The translations under genes were made by a program, and so were the position numbers. Shown here piece after piece: positions 24,970 through 32,861 of a DNA stretch of 33,151 nt (positions are counted from its first letter, which is position 1; each line of letters begins with the position of its first letter). The notes under the pieces were generated by a model. That model was given only the letters and a program-made list of their open reading frames with translations. It did no database searches and was not told the DNA's origin. The stretch is taken from assembly GCA_945860565.1 (NCBI GenBank), contig CAMAQS010000016.1, forward strand, positions 1-33,151. The letters run 5' to 3'. The DNA is from Chitinophaga pinensis (GTDB taxonomy: Bacteria > Bacteroidota > Bacteroidia > NS11-12g > UBA955).

Positions 24970-26223
24970 ATGTTTAAAAGTAAAATCATAGGATTTGCCT
25001 TCTTTTTTATTCTTTTTATTCTTATAGACCTTTACACTTGGCAGGGTGTAAGATTAATTGTTCGAAATTCAAGTGATTCCACTAAGAAAATTGTCACTTG
25101 GACCTATTGGGGATATACCATCTTCTTGGTTTTATTTATGATTTTATCTAGGTCTTTGGTTGGATTTATGAGTCCAACAGCAATGAGGTTTTTTGCCACA
25201 TTGTTTTTTAGTATTTTCATTGTTAAAATATTATGGTGTTTATTTCTGTTTATAGATGATATTATTCGATTTTTTCAATGGATTGGTAAAGATATATTTA
25301 ACAAGAATGTAGGAGTAGAAACCTTTGGAAATGGAGGAATAACGCGTTCTAAATTTTTGAATTACTTGGGATTGGCAATCGGTGGTTTCTTTTTATCAAA
25401 TGCTATTTGGGGTGTTGTAAAAGGCGCTCATAATTATATTGTTAGAAGAAAAAAGGTTGTTATTGATAATTTACCAGAAGGATTGAAAGGCCTTAAAATT
25501 GTTCAAATTTCGGATATACATACTGGGAGTTTTTGGAGTAAGGAAGCCGTTGAACGCGGTGTTGAACTCATTTTAAAAGAGAAGGCCGATTTGGTTTTCT
25601 TCACAGGAGATTTAGTGAATGATACTTCTAAAGAAGCAGAACCTTGGTTGGATGTCTTTGGAAGGATAAAAGCACCGTTGGGTGTATATTCAATACTTGG
25701 CAACCACGATTATGGTGATTATGTAATGTGGGAGTCTGAATCGGCCAAATTAGACAACATGAAGCAAATGTACAGTCACCATAAACAAATGGGCTGGGAT
25801 TTACTATTAGACGAAAACAGAATTCTAGAATTCAATGGCGAAAAACTTGCGGTAATTGGCGTCCAGAATTGGAGTGCTAAAGGACGGTTCCCAAAGTATG
25901 GGGATTTGGAAAAAGCACATGCTGGAACAGATGGTGTTTCGCTAAAACTTTTATTAAGTCACGACCCAAGTCATTGGAGAGAACAAGTACTTGGCAAGAA
26001 ACAAGACATCAATATTACGTTTAGCGGCCATACTCATGGAATGCAATTTGGAATTGATTCTAAATTTTACCGTTGGAGTCCAGTGAAGTATTTATATAAA
26101 GAATGGATAGATCTTTATTCCGAAGGCAAGCAACACCTCTATGTAAATAGAGGATTTGGATATTTGGGTTATCCAGGTAGGATGGGAATATTTCCTGAAA
26201 TTACTGTAATTACACTGGCGTAA
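24970..26223 (+). CDS. Membrane-anchored calcineurin-like metallophosphoesterase
   Basis: A 417-residue protein. The first 160 residues hold four predicted membrane helices (about 6-25, 43-63, 73-98, 130-152). They are followed by a metallophosphoesterase domain with all metal motifs: QISDIHTGS, FTGDLVND, LGNHDYGD, LLSHDP and FSGHTHGMQFG. The layout matches YkoQ/YaeI-type membrane phosphoesterases; YaeI-like enzymes have been reported as phosphodiesterases and LpxH-like members hydrolyse UDP-diacylglucosamine, but the substrate here is not readable. The C-terminal part (VNRGFGYLGYPGRMG) matches the conserved end of this subgroup. It starts at an ATG right behind a candidate -7 box and is divergent from the OmpA-repeat gene. 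Confidence 0.85.
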   Translation: MFKSKIIGFAFFFILFILIDLYTWQGVRLIVRNSSDSTKKIVTWTYWGYTIFLVLFMILSRSLVGFMSPTAMRFFATLFFSIFIVKILWCLFLFIDDIIRFFQWIGKDIFNKNVGVETFGNGGITRSKFLNYLGLAIGGFFLSNAIWGVVKGAHNYIVRRKKVVIDNLPEGLKGLKIVQISDIHTGSFWSKEAVERGVELILKEKADLVFFTGDLVNDTSKEAEPWLDVFGRIKAPLGVYSILGNHDYGDYVMWESESAKLDNMKQMYSHHKQMGWDLLLDENRILEFNGEKLAVIGVQNWSAKGRFPKYGDLEKAHAGTDGVSLKLLLSHDPSHWREQVLGKKQDINITFSGHTHGMQFGIDSKFYRWSPVKYLYKEWIDLYSEGKQHLYVNRGFGYLGYPGRMGIFPEITVITLA

Positions 26224-26232
26224 TTGGAATAA

Positions 26233-26272
26233 AAACAAAACGGGCAGGTTTTTAAACCTGCCCGTTTTGTTT
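26233..26272. terminator. Bidirectional terminator between the metallophosphoesterase gene and htpG
   Basis: A 19-bp perfect inverted repeat (AAACAAAACGGGCAGGTTT and its complement) with a 2-nt centre, GC-rich in the middle and flanked by A-runs and T-runs, giving a U-tract in both directions. It lies between two convergent genes and overlaps the last bases of the htpG stop codon. Confidence 0.9.
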
Positions 26273-28085
26273 AATTTAGTAAAAATGTTTTTGCTTTTTG
26301 TATGAATCGTTCTAAGGATTCACCAGTAAGTTGATTTTTTTCGAGTAATGCAAGGTCAATTGAATATTGCAACTTTGAATTTTTTGTGCTTTCATCTGCG
26401 TTTAGAATATTTAGGGCAAGCGGATTATTTGAATTTACAATGAGGGTTTGTTTTTTAAGTCCCAAATCGCCAAATGGCATTGATTGGCCCATTTTGGCAT
26501 ATTCTTCCATTCTACGTTCCCATTCATTTTTATGAATGCTTATAAATTCTTGTTGTGGGGGCAAAGATTCAATTTTTACATCAAAAGCCATTTCATTGAC
26601 AATCAATTTTAGTGTGGATTCTAACTCTGTTTTTTGGTCTTCGCTAAGCACCGATTCAATGTTCTCTTCCTTTTCTATCAATTGATTTACTGGCGCGCTG
26701 TCTACACATTTGAACTTCACTGTTTCAAATTTAGATTCTGCAAATCCCGTAAAGTGTACGTCTAATGAGCCATCAAGAACAATGGTTTCATAACCCATGT
26801 CTTTCACATTTTTGATACTCATGTGTTGGCTGTTTTTGTCGGTTGTATACAATACTACAGTTTCACCATTTTTATCAGTTTGATTTAGTTTGACTTTATC
26901 TATCCATTCTTGTATTGTATAGTGATTATTTTCCAGAGATTTAACCAAACAAAAATCTTTCATTCTGTCTGCGAATTTTTCATCTGTTAACATCCCGTAT
27001 TTCACAATAAGATCAAGATATTCCCATTTACTGTTAAAATCTTCACGGTCTGCATTAAAGAGTTCTTGTAGTTTATCGCTTACTTTTTTAGAAATGTGTG
27101 CCGTAATTTTTTTTACATTTCCATCACTTTGCAAAGCGCTTCTGCTTACATTCAATGGAATGTCTGGAGAATCCACCACCCCTTGCAATAAGACTAAAAA
27201 CTCTGGCAATACGTCTTTTACATCTTCAGTAACAAAAACCTGGTTGCTATAAAGTTGAACACGGTCTTTTCGATTATCGATGGCATGGTTTATTTTTGGG
27301 AAAAATAGAACTCCTGTTAAATTAAAAGGATAATCGGTATTTATATGTATGTGAAACAAAGGAGCATCTTGGAACGGGTATAATTCTTCGAAAAAAGCTT
27401 TGTAGTTTTCTGGTTCCAACTCACTTGGTTTTTTAGTCCAAATGGGTTCCGTATTATTTATTTTTTCGTCTTTAAATTCAATTGGAATGGGCAAGAACCT
27501 ACAGTACTTACGCAATAATTCTTTGACTTTATAGTCTGATACATAGGTTTCAGCGTCCTCATCGGTTAAATGCAATATCACATCTGTTCCACGGTTTTTG
27601 CGTTTGCCTTTTGCCAATGTAAAGGAGGTGGAACCATCGCAATTCCATTCCACTGCTGTGGTCTCTTTTTTGTAAGATTTACTGATTAAAGTAACTTTTT
27701 TGGCTACCATAAAAGCAGAATAGAAACCTAAACCAAAATGCCCAATCATTTGTGCAGGGTCTTTGTCTTTCCATTGTTCAATGAATTCAGTGGCTCCAGA
27801 AAATGCAAGTTGGGTAATGTATTTTTCAACTTCTTCTTCAGTCATACCTACACCTGAATCAGAAATAGTAATTGTTTTAGCCGTTTCATCTATGGAAACT
27901 TTAACGGTTAAATCGCCTAATTCACCATCAAATTCTCCAATTCGAGACAATGTTTGGATTTTTTTTGATGCATCGACCGCATTACTTACAAGTTCGCGAA
28001 TAAAAATCTCTTGATCTGTATACAAGAACTTTTTAATGATGGGAAATATATTTTCCGATTGAACCGAAATCTGTCCTGTTTTCAT
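26271..28085 (-). CDS. htpG: Molecular chaperone HtpG (Hsp90)
   Basis: A 604-residue bacterial Hsp90, slightly shorter than the 624-residue E. coli protein. The N-terminal GHKL ATPase has FIRELVSNAVDA (with the catalytic Glu), SDSGVGMTEEE, a lid region, and GHFGLGFYSAFMVA. The middle domain contains NVSRSALQSD with the conserved Arg that contacts ATP. The C-terminal dimerisation domain follows, with no MEEVD tail. It is a cytosolic ATP-driven chaperone. The ATG at 28085 begins MKTGQISVQSE, the normal start. It appears monocistronic, between a bidirectional terminator and a 158-bp region shared with divergent recX. No CIRCE-type heat-shock operator is visible. Confidence 0.97.
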   Translation of the reverse strand: MKTGQISVQSENIFPIIKKFLYTDQEIFIRELVSNAVDASKKIQTLSRIGEFDGELGDLTVKVSIDETAKTITISDSGVGMTEEEVEKYITQLAFSGATEFIEQWKDKDPAQMIGHFGLGFYSAFMVAKKVTLISKSYKKETTAVEWNCDGSTSFTLAKGKRKNRGTDVILHLTDEDAETYVSDYKVKELLRKYCRFLPIPIEFKDEKINNTEPIWTKKPSELEPENYKAFFEELYPFQDAPLFHIHINTDYPFNLTGVLFFPKINHAIDNRKDRVQLYSNQVFVTEDVKDVLPEFLVLLQGVVDSPDIPLNVSRSALQSDGNVKKITAHISKKVSDKLQELFNADREDFNSKWEYLDLIVKYGMLTDEKFADRMKDFCLVKSLENNHYTIQEWIDKVKLNQTDKNGETVVLYTTDKNSQHMSIKNVKDMGYETIVLDGSLDVHFTGFAESKFETVKFKCVDSAPVNQLIEKEENIESVLSEDQKTELESTLKLIVNEMAFDVKIESLPPQQEFISIHKNEWERRMEEYAKMGQSMPFGDLGLKKQTLIVNSNNPLALNILNADESTKNSKLQYSIDLALLEKNQLTGESLERFIQKAKTFLLN

Positions 28086-28092
28086 AATAAAC

Positions 28093-28100
28093 TAAAGATA
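28093..28100 (-). promoter_or_regulatory. Near-consensus -7 box for htpG
   Basis: Reads TATCTTTA on the minus strand, one base off TAnnTTTG, ending 7 nt before the htpG ATG. The spacing is the same as for other genes in the window. Confidence 0.27.
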
Positions 28101-28225
28101 CAAACCCTGTTCCAAGTTAAATTTCGTGAAATTATGTCAGTTACTTAGCATTAGGAGCGCAAGATTGTCATAAATGCATCTTGAAAATGATTTAATTTGC
28201 AGTAATCGTAAAAGGATTCTCAAGT

Positions 28226-28233
28226 TATTTTTG
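28226..28233 (+). promoter_or_regulatory. Candidate -7 box for recX
   Basis: TATTTTTG matches TAnnTTTG and ends 10 nt before the ATG at 28244. The nearest upstream TTTG (28196-28199) is 26 nt away, further than the usual 19-nt spacing. Confidence 0.37.
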
Positions 28234-28243
28234 CAAATTATCC

Positions 28244-28741
28244 ATGTCTAACAGCAGAAAAAAGCAATTATTATCAAAATTGGAACGATACTGTGCCTAT
28301 CAAGAGCGTAGCCATTTGCAGGTTTTGAACAAATGCAGAGAATTGGGTATAACGTTCGTGGAGTCCAATGAATTATTGGTTGAGCTCATAGAACGAAATT
28401 TTTTGAACGAAGCCCGTTTTGTGGAGATTTATGTTCGCAGCAAATTGCGTCAGAAAGGTTGGGGCAGACAAAAAATAGCGATGGGATTAAAACAAGCAGG
28501 TATTACTGCAGCTTTGATTGAAAAGGCATTAAAAAATGTTGAGGATCAATGGCAAGATGTTATTCAGAAACAAATGCAAAAGAAACTAAAACAATTGACT
28601 CCAGATTTAGAAACTTTTGAAGAATTATTGGAAAGCATTGATAAAATTTCATTTGAAAATCGCAACAAAATTTACCGCTATTTATTGGGTAAGGGGTTTA
28701 CCCCAGATCAAATATCGAAAGTATTAAAGGTAGATTTATAA
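28244..28741 (+). CDS. recX: Regulatory protein RecX
   Basis: A 165-residue RecX-family protein of usual length. It has three-helix repeats with the characteristic ERNFLNEARFVEIYVRSKLR and KGWGRQKIAMGLKQAGI segments and an ending LLGKGFTPDQISKVL. RecX binds RecA filaments and inhibits recombination and coprotease activity. recA is not adjacent in this window, so the gene appears to stand alone behind its own candidate promoter. Its 3' end overlaps the convergent secreted-protein gene by 6 bp, with no terminator between. Confidence 0.9.
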   Translation: MSNSRKKQLLSKLERYCAYQERSHLQVLNKCRELGITFVESNELLVELIERNFLNEARFVEIYVRSKLRQKGWGRQKIAMGLKQAGITAALIEKALKNVEDQWQDVIQKQMQKKLKQLTPDLETFEELLESIDKISFENRNKIYRYLLGKGFTPDQISKVLKVDL

Positions 28742-29569
28742 ACCAATGGGATCCATGGCCCATTCATGGATTTTCATGAGGGCTTCGTAAGATTGCATTT
28801 TGCCCTCATTATTTTCAATTTTACCCTCCATAACAATTTCTGCCTTGAAACGAATAATGCGGTTTGTTTTAATATCTACATGCAAAAATCCATCTATATT
28901 TCCTTCCATGTCGATTTGTTTTTCCAAGTCTAAAATCATGCCTTTGTGGTTTGATTTTATTTTGCCAGAAAGTTTAACATAGGCTACACTTTTTCCTTCT
29001 GTGGTTTTATCCATTTTTTCAAAGGTAAAAGTGGTATTGAATTTTTGTAAAAGTGGAAATGAAAAAATACTGTCAGTCCAACTTTCTCCAAGCTTGTGTG
29101 CTTTGGCAGTATGCAAAAAGTAGGTAAAATGAGTGCCTTTTGCAATATGGTGTATGTTGTCGTTTTTTACGGCACTTAGATATACATCGCGGCCTTCAAA
29201 TTCAGATAATTCGCCTTTTTTATTAAAAATCAACTTGTAAGCATAATTGTGTTTGTCCTCAACTGGGTTTCCAAGATCTATAAGTCTGTCATCTTCTTTT
29301 CTCATTCCAGAAACTTCGGTATATGTGAATTCTACGGTAGATTGAGGGGTTTTATTTTTTGCCGGATTGCTAACATAAGCCTTTCCAACTGTTCTCATAT
29401 TTGCCGAAAGGTCATTTGGCTTAGAGTCTGGGGTTTTGAAGGTTGTTTTTATACGTTGCTCACGCTTAAAGGTGCCCGTTGGGTATCCAAATGGCATGGC
29501 AGGGATAACTTGCGCAGAGAGGAAGTCTGCAAGAAGCATTACACTTAAAGAAAGAAGAATTTTTTTCAT
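28736..29569 (-). CDS. Secreted protein of unknown function (copy A of tandem pair)
   Basis: A 277-residue protein with signal peptide (KKILLSLSVMLLADFLSA-QV). The mature part is beta-rich and polar, without enzymatic motifs I recognise. It carries KLGESWTDSIF, matching KVGDSWTDSSF of the next gene, and both have a KKGELSEFEG/KDGLISEMYG-like stretch, so they are distant paralogs. This pattern resembles uncharacterised DUF6263-type periplasmic proteins of Bacteroidota, an assignment from memory and tentative. It lies 20 bp downstream of copy B in the same direction, probably one operon. Its 3' end overlaps recX by 6 bp. Confidence 0.7.
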   Translation of the reverse strand: MKKILLSLSVMLLADFLSAQVIPAMPFGYPTGTFKREQRIKTTFKTPDSKPNDLSANMRTVGKAYVSNPAKNKTPQSTVEFTYTEVSGMRKEDDRLIDLGNPVEDKHNYAYKLIFNKKGELSEFEGRDVYLSAVKNDNIHHIAKGTHFTYFLHTAKAHKLGESWTDSIFSFPLLQKFNTTFTFEKMDKTTEGKSVAYVKLSGKIKSNHKGMILDLEKQIDMEGNIDGFLHVDIKTNRIIRFKAEIVMEGKIENNEGKMQSYEALMKIHEWAMDPIGL

Positions 29570-29589
29570 GAATTTGGTTTGTTTATGTA

Positions 29590-30378
29590 TTAATTATTGA
29601 CTTTTTCTTGAACACTGCCTTTAAGTGTAAGCGGAATTGACATTCCGTTAACTTCCATCGCACCTTCTAGTTTCATGTCTATTAAAGTCTCAATGGTTAA
29701 ATTGTTTTCAGTGTTTACACGAACGGTTCCGGTCATAGTACCAACTAGATTTTGATGTATCGTTGTTCCACCTTGATCAATATCGGCAATAAATTTGATA
29801 TCACTGATTACAGCCAATAATGCAATTTTGTTCTCACAAGACAGAAATTTATAATGACTGGTCATAAGATTGTCTGCAAAACTACTGTCCGTCCAAGAGT
29901 CGCCTACTTTCATTTCGGATTTTACTTGCAAGAACTGTGAATATGGTTTATTTATAGCATATCCATTCATGCCACTTTGTTGCATTTGCTTCACCAAGTC
30001 AGTATTGCCATACATTTCTGAGATTAATCCATCTTTATTAACGTGCAATTGAAACGAAGAGCCAGAATCAGAAATATTTGGAATAGGTTGAGAAACTGTG
30101 CCCATTTTAATGTCACCACTTATAGAATTAATATTAATGTCAATCACTTGTTTGGTGGTCTCAGGGGATAGTACACTCACATCAGTATTTAATTTCATAT
30201 TCATATCCATTTCTTGTTCCTGTCCAGCCACCAACATGTTGGTATGTGTAGTTTGGGTTGTTGATTTAGTGAATTTTGAAATGGGGTAATAACCATTAAT
30301 GGGTTTAATGGTTTGAGATTGGGCAGTATTAAAAAGCAAGGCGAAGCCTAAAAGAGCAATAACAGAGGCATTTTTCAT
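29590..30378 (-). CDS. Secreted protein of unknown function (copy B of tandem pair)
   Basis: A 262-residue protein with signal peptide (KNASVIALLGFALLFNTAQS-QT). It is beta-rich, Thr/Ser/Asn-rich and shows no catalytic motif. Shared features with copy A are the GDSWTDSSF turn, the VNKDGLISEMYGN stretch and a C-terminal MKLEGAMEVNG strand resembling VMEGKIENNEG. A role in the periplasm or cell envelope is inferred from the signal peptide only. It is probably the first gene of a two-gene operon: a full-match -7 box ends 5 nt before its ATG. Confidence 0.7.
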   Translation of the reverse strand: MKNASVIALLGFALLFNTAQSQTIKPINGYYPISKFTKSTTQTTHTNMLVAGQEQEMDMNMKLNTDVSVLSPETTKQVIDININSISGDIKMGTVSQPIPNISDSGSSFQLHVNKDGLISEMYGNTDLVKQMQQSGMNGYAINKPYSQFLQVKSEMKVGDSWTDSSFADNLMTSHYKFLSCENKIALLAVISDIKFIADIDQGGTTIHQNLVGTMTGTVRVNTENNLTIETLIDMKLEGAMEVNGMSIPLTLKGSVQEKVNN

Positions 30379-30383
30379 AAAGT

Positions 30384-30391
30384 CAAAGTTA
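30384..30391 (-). promoter_or_regulatory. Candidate -7 box for the secreted-protein pair
   Basis: Reads TAACTTTG on the minus strand, ending 5 nt before the ATG at 30378. A TTTG lies 15 nt further upstream (30407-30410), shorter than the usual 19-nt spacing. Confidence 0.4.
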
Positions 30392-30445
30392 TGAAAATTG
30401 GCTAAACAAAAAAGTAGAATTAGATGAAAATGTGAGTATATCGAT

Positions 30446-31474
30446 TTAAATAAACAATTTGCGGTCCATCTTTAACCATTCTAGGGCAGATTTTTCTAGT
30501 AGAATGTCTTGAGTGAATTGATCAAATCCAGCTGTTTTTATGAGTTCTCCTGGAATGTCCTCACCGAGCGGAAAAGGATAATCAGTTCCCAAACATACCC
30601 TGTTGGCACCCACTAAATCTACAATAAACTGTAGCATTTTAGGGTCATGGACCAAACTGTCGAGCCAAAATTGACCCAAATATTTTTTAGGACTGTGAAT
30701 ATTATCTACGGCAACCAAATCAGGCCTGGCTTGCCATCCGTGTTCAATTCGACCAACCGTTGCAGGAAAAGAACCTCCACCATGGGCAAAGGCAACGCGG
30801 AGGTTTGGAAGTCGCTCAAAAATCCCCCCAAAAATCATACTACAAATGGCCAAAGAGGTTTCAGCGGGCATACCCACCAACCATGGCAGCCAATATTTAG
30901 GCATTTTTACTTTAGCTCCCCACCACCATGGGTGCACAAACAAAGCCATATCTAAGTCTTGCATGGCTTCAAAAATTGGAAATAAAGCGGGCTCATTTAA
31001 ATTCCAATCGTTCACATGAGAGCCGATTTGTATTCCTTTTAAACCAATGGCTTTGCATCTTTCCAATTCTTTAATTGCCAAAGAAGTATGTTGCATTGGC
31101 AATGTGCCTAAACCCACAAATCGTTTAGGATAATTATTGCAGATTTCAGCGATGTGGTCGTTTAAATATTTGGAGATTTCCAATGTGTGTTTGGGTTCAG
31201 CCCAATAACTAAACATAACCGGAATGGTGCTTATTACCTGGACGTCAACATCTACATGATTGCATTCTTTTATACGTTGATCTGGATCCCAACAATTATT
31301 TTCAATTTCTCTGAAGAATTCTCCATCCATCATCATTCTAGCGCAACAAGGCTTGTGATGCTCTAGAGAAATAAACTCACCGTATCCATATTTTTCTTTC
31401 CATTTTGGTAAATCTGAAGGAATAATGTGAGTATGAATATCGATAATTAAAGACGATTTTTTGGATTGTTCCAT
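30446..31474 (-). CDS. ACMSD-type amidohydrolase (2-amino-3-carboxymuconate-6-semialdehyde decarboxylase)
   Basis: A 342-residue amidohydrolase-superfamily decarboxylase. It has metal motif DIHTHIIP (His14/His16), then NCWDPDQRI, STIPVMFSYWAEP, RFVGLGTLPMQ, ALFVHPWWW, KYWLPWLVGMPAET, AFAHGGGSFP and LGTDYPFPLGE. These match the animal ACMSD sequence as I recall it nearly block for block. ACMSD decarboxylates the kynurenine-pathway intermediate ACMS to 2-aminomuconate semialdehyde, diverting it from quinolinate/NAD synthesis. The WWWG after VHP differs from the animal WDMQ. No other tryptophan-degradation gene is in the window. The ATG at 31474 has a -7 box 4 nt upstream. Another aromatic-acid decarboxylase activity is a less likely alternative. 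Confidence 0.88.
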   Translation of the reverse strand: MEQSKKSSLIIDIHTHIIPSDLPKWKEKYGYGEFISLEHHKPCCARMMMDGEFFREIENNCWDPDQRIKECNHVDVDVQVISTIPVMFSYWAEPKHTLEISKYLNDHIAEICNNYPKRFVGLGTLPMQHTSLAIKELERCKAIGLKGIQIGSHVNDWNLNEPALFPIFEAMQDLDMALFVHPWWWGAKVKMPKYWLPWLVGMPAETSLAICSMIFGGIFERLPNLRVAFAHGGGSFPATVGRIEHGWQARPDLVAVDNIHSPKKYLGQFWLDSLVHDPKMLQFIVDLVGANRVCLGTDYPFPLGEDIPGELIKTAGFDQFTQDILLEKSALEWLKMDRKLFI

Positions 31475-31478
31475 GGCA

Positions 31479-31486
31479 CAAAATTA
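31479..31486 (-). promoter_or_regulatory. Candidate -7 box for the ACMSD-type gene
   Basis: Reads TAATTTTG on the minus strand, a full TAnnTTTG match ending only 4 nt before the ATG, implying a leaderless message. No TTTG at -33. Confidence 0.38.
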
Positions 31487-31553
31487 CATGCTAAAAATAA
31501 AAGGTTTACAGAATTTTCATTCCTAACGGAATATTGCGTTTTTTTGAAGTTAA

Positions 31554-32861
31554 ATGGAAGTTAGGAAAATTGATTTTTGGAGTGCTACCAGTATGGTAAT
31601 TGCAAACATGATAGGCACAGGGGTGTTTACGAGTTTAGGATTTCAATTGGGCGACTTACATCAGGGATTTTCCTTAATTATGGTTTGGTTTTTGGGGGGA
31701 TTGATTGCGTTAACCGGTGCAATATGTTACGCTGAGGTTGCAAATAGATTGCCTAAAGATGGGGGTGAGTTTTATTTTTTGAGTGAAATGTTTCATCCAG
31801 CATTGGGTTTTATGGCGGGTTTTGTAAGCACAACAGTAGGATTTGCGGCACCCGTTGCTGGCGCTTCTTTGGCTTTGGGTGCTTATGTTGAAGGGGTTTG
31901 GCCAGATGTTTCAGGGAAATTGGTGGCCACAATTGTCGTAGTTGGGATTACACTCATTCATTCGTTCAGTTTAAAATTCGGTCTATTGTTTCAACGCATT
32001 TCAACACTTTCAAAGGTGTTAATTATTTTGGCATTTGTGATTGTTGGCCTTTATTTACCAAGTAAATCGGATATTACTTTTTTACCCAATGCTGCTGCAA
32101 TGAATGAAGTATGGCAAGGCAATTGGTTTGTGCCTGCATTTTCTATTAGTTTGGTTTGGGTTTCGTTTGCATATAGTGGATGGAATGCATCGGCATATAT
32201 AGCGGGCAGCATCATAAATCCCCAGAAAAACTTAAGCCGAAGTATCATTTTGGGGACCATTTCGGTTACAGTAATGTATTTGCTTTTGAATATGGTATTT
32301 TTAAAATCGGCTCCGATTTCTGAATTGGTGGGTAGAAAGGAAGTCGGCTTGGTTGCAGCGCGTTCTTTGTTTGGCGATAAAATCGGTGCTATAATGGGCG
32401 GAATAATAAGTGTACTTCTTATTTCTACAATTAGCTCAATGATATTTACGGGTCCACGGGTTTTAAAAACCATGTTTGAAAAAATGAATTTGTGGCCAAG
32501 ATTGTACACCCTATCAAAACATGAAACGCCGGCTGGAGCCATTTATTTTCAGGGTGTATTGAGCTTGGTATTGTTGTTTACTATGAATTTTGAATCGCTC
32601 ATTTATTATGTAGCATTTACCCTTTCCACGTTTACATTGCTTACTGTAATTGGAATGATGAAAATGCGTATAAAATTGGGCAAACCTACTGGATATTCTG
32701 CATGGGGTTATCCAGTTACCCCTATCATTTTTATAATTATGACGGCGTCTGTGGCTTGGTATTTTATTAACAACAAACCTTTTGAAAGCGCGTTGGGACT
32801 GGCTACATCCCTTTTTGGATTGGTTCTTTGGGGGATAATTAATAAAAGAAAGACAACTTAA
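31554..32861 (+). CDS. APC-superfamily amino acid permease
   Basis: A 435-residue inner-membrane transporter with about 12 hydrophobic helices. Helix 1 contains the unwound NMIGTGVFTS motif (about 18-27) typical of APC transporters, and the helix 2-3 loop contains AEVANRLPKDGGEFYFL, a conserved family signature. It probably takes up or exchanges an amino acid or related amine by proton coupling; the substrate cannot be told. It is divergent from the ACMSD-type gene (79-bp gap). An amino-acid uptake role next to a tryptophan-catabolic enzyme is possible but unproven. Its stop overlaps the stop of the convergent MFS gene by 4 bp. Confidence 0.87.
   Translation: MEVRKIDFWSATSMVIANMIGTGVFTSLGFQLGDLHQGFSLIMVWFLGGLIALTGAICYAEVANRLPKDGGEFYFLSEMFHPALGFMAGFVSTTVGFAAPVAGASLALGAYVEGVWPDVSGKLVATIVVVGITLIHSFSLKFGLLFQRISTLSKVLIILAFVIVGLYLPSKSDITFLPNAAAMNEVWQGNWFVPAFSISLVWVSFAYSGWNASAYIAGSIINPQKNLSRSIILGTISVTVMYLLLNMVFLKSAPISELVGRKEVGLVAARSLFGDKIGAIMGGIISVLLISTISSMIFTGPRVLKTMFEKMNLWPRLYTLSKHETPAGAIYFQGVLSLVLLFTMNFESLIYYVAFTLSTFTLLTVIGMMKMRIKLGKPTGYSAWGYPVTPIIFIIMTASVAWYFINNKPFESALGLATSLFGLVLWGIINKRKTT

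Noticed and set aside
32051-32542. 163-residue minus-strand ORF inside the permease
   Set aside because: Opposite a clear APC permease with conserved helices; the translation shows no family signature.
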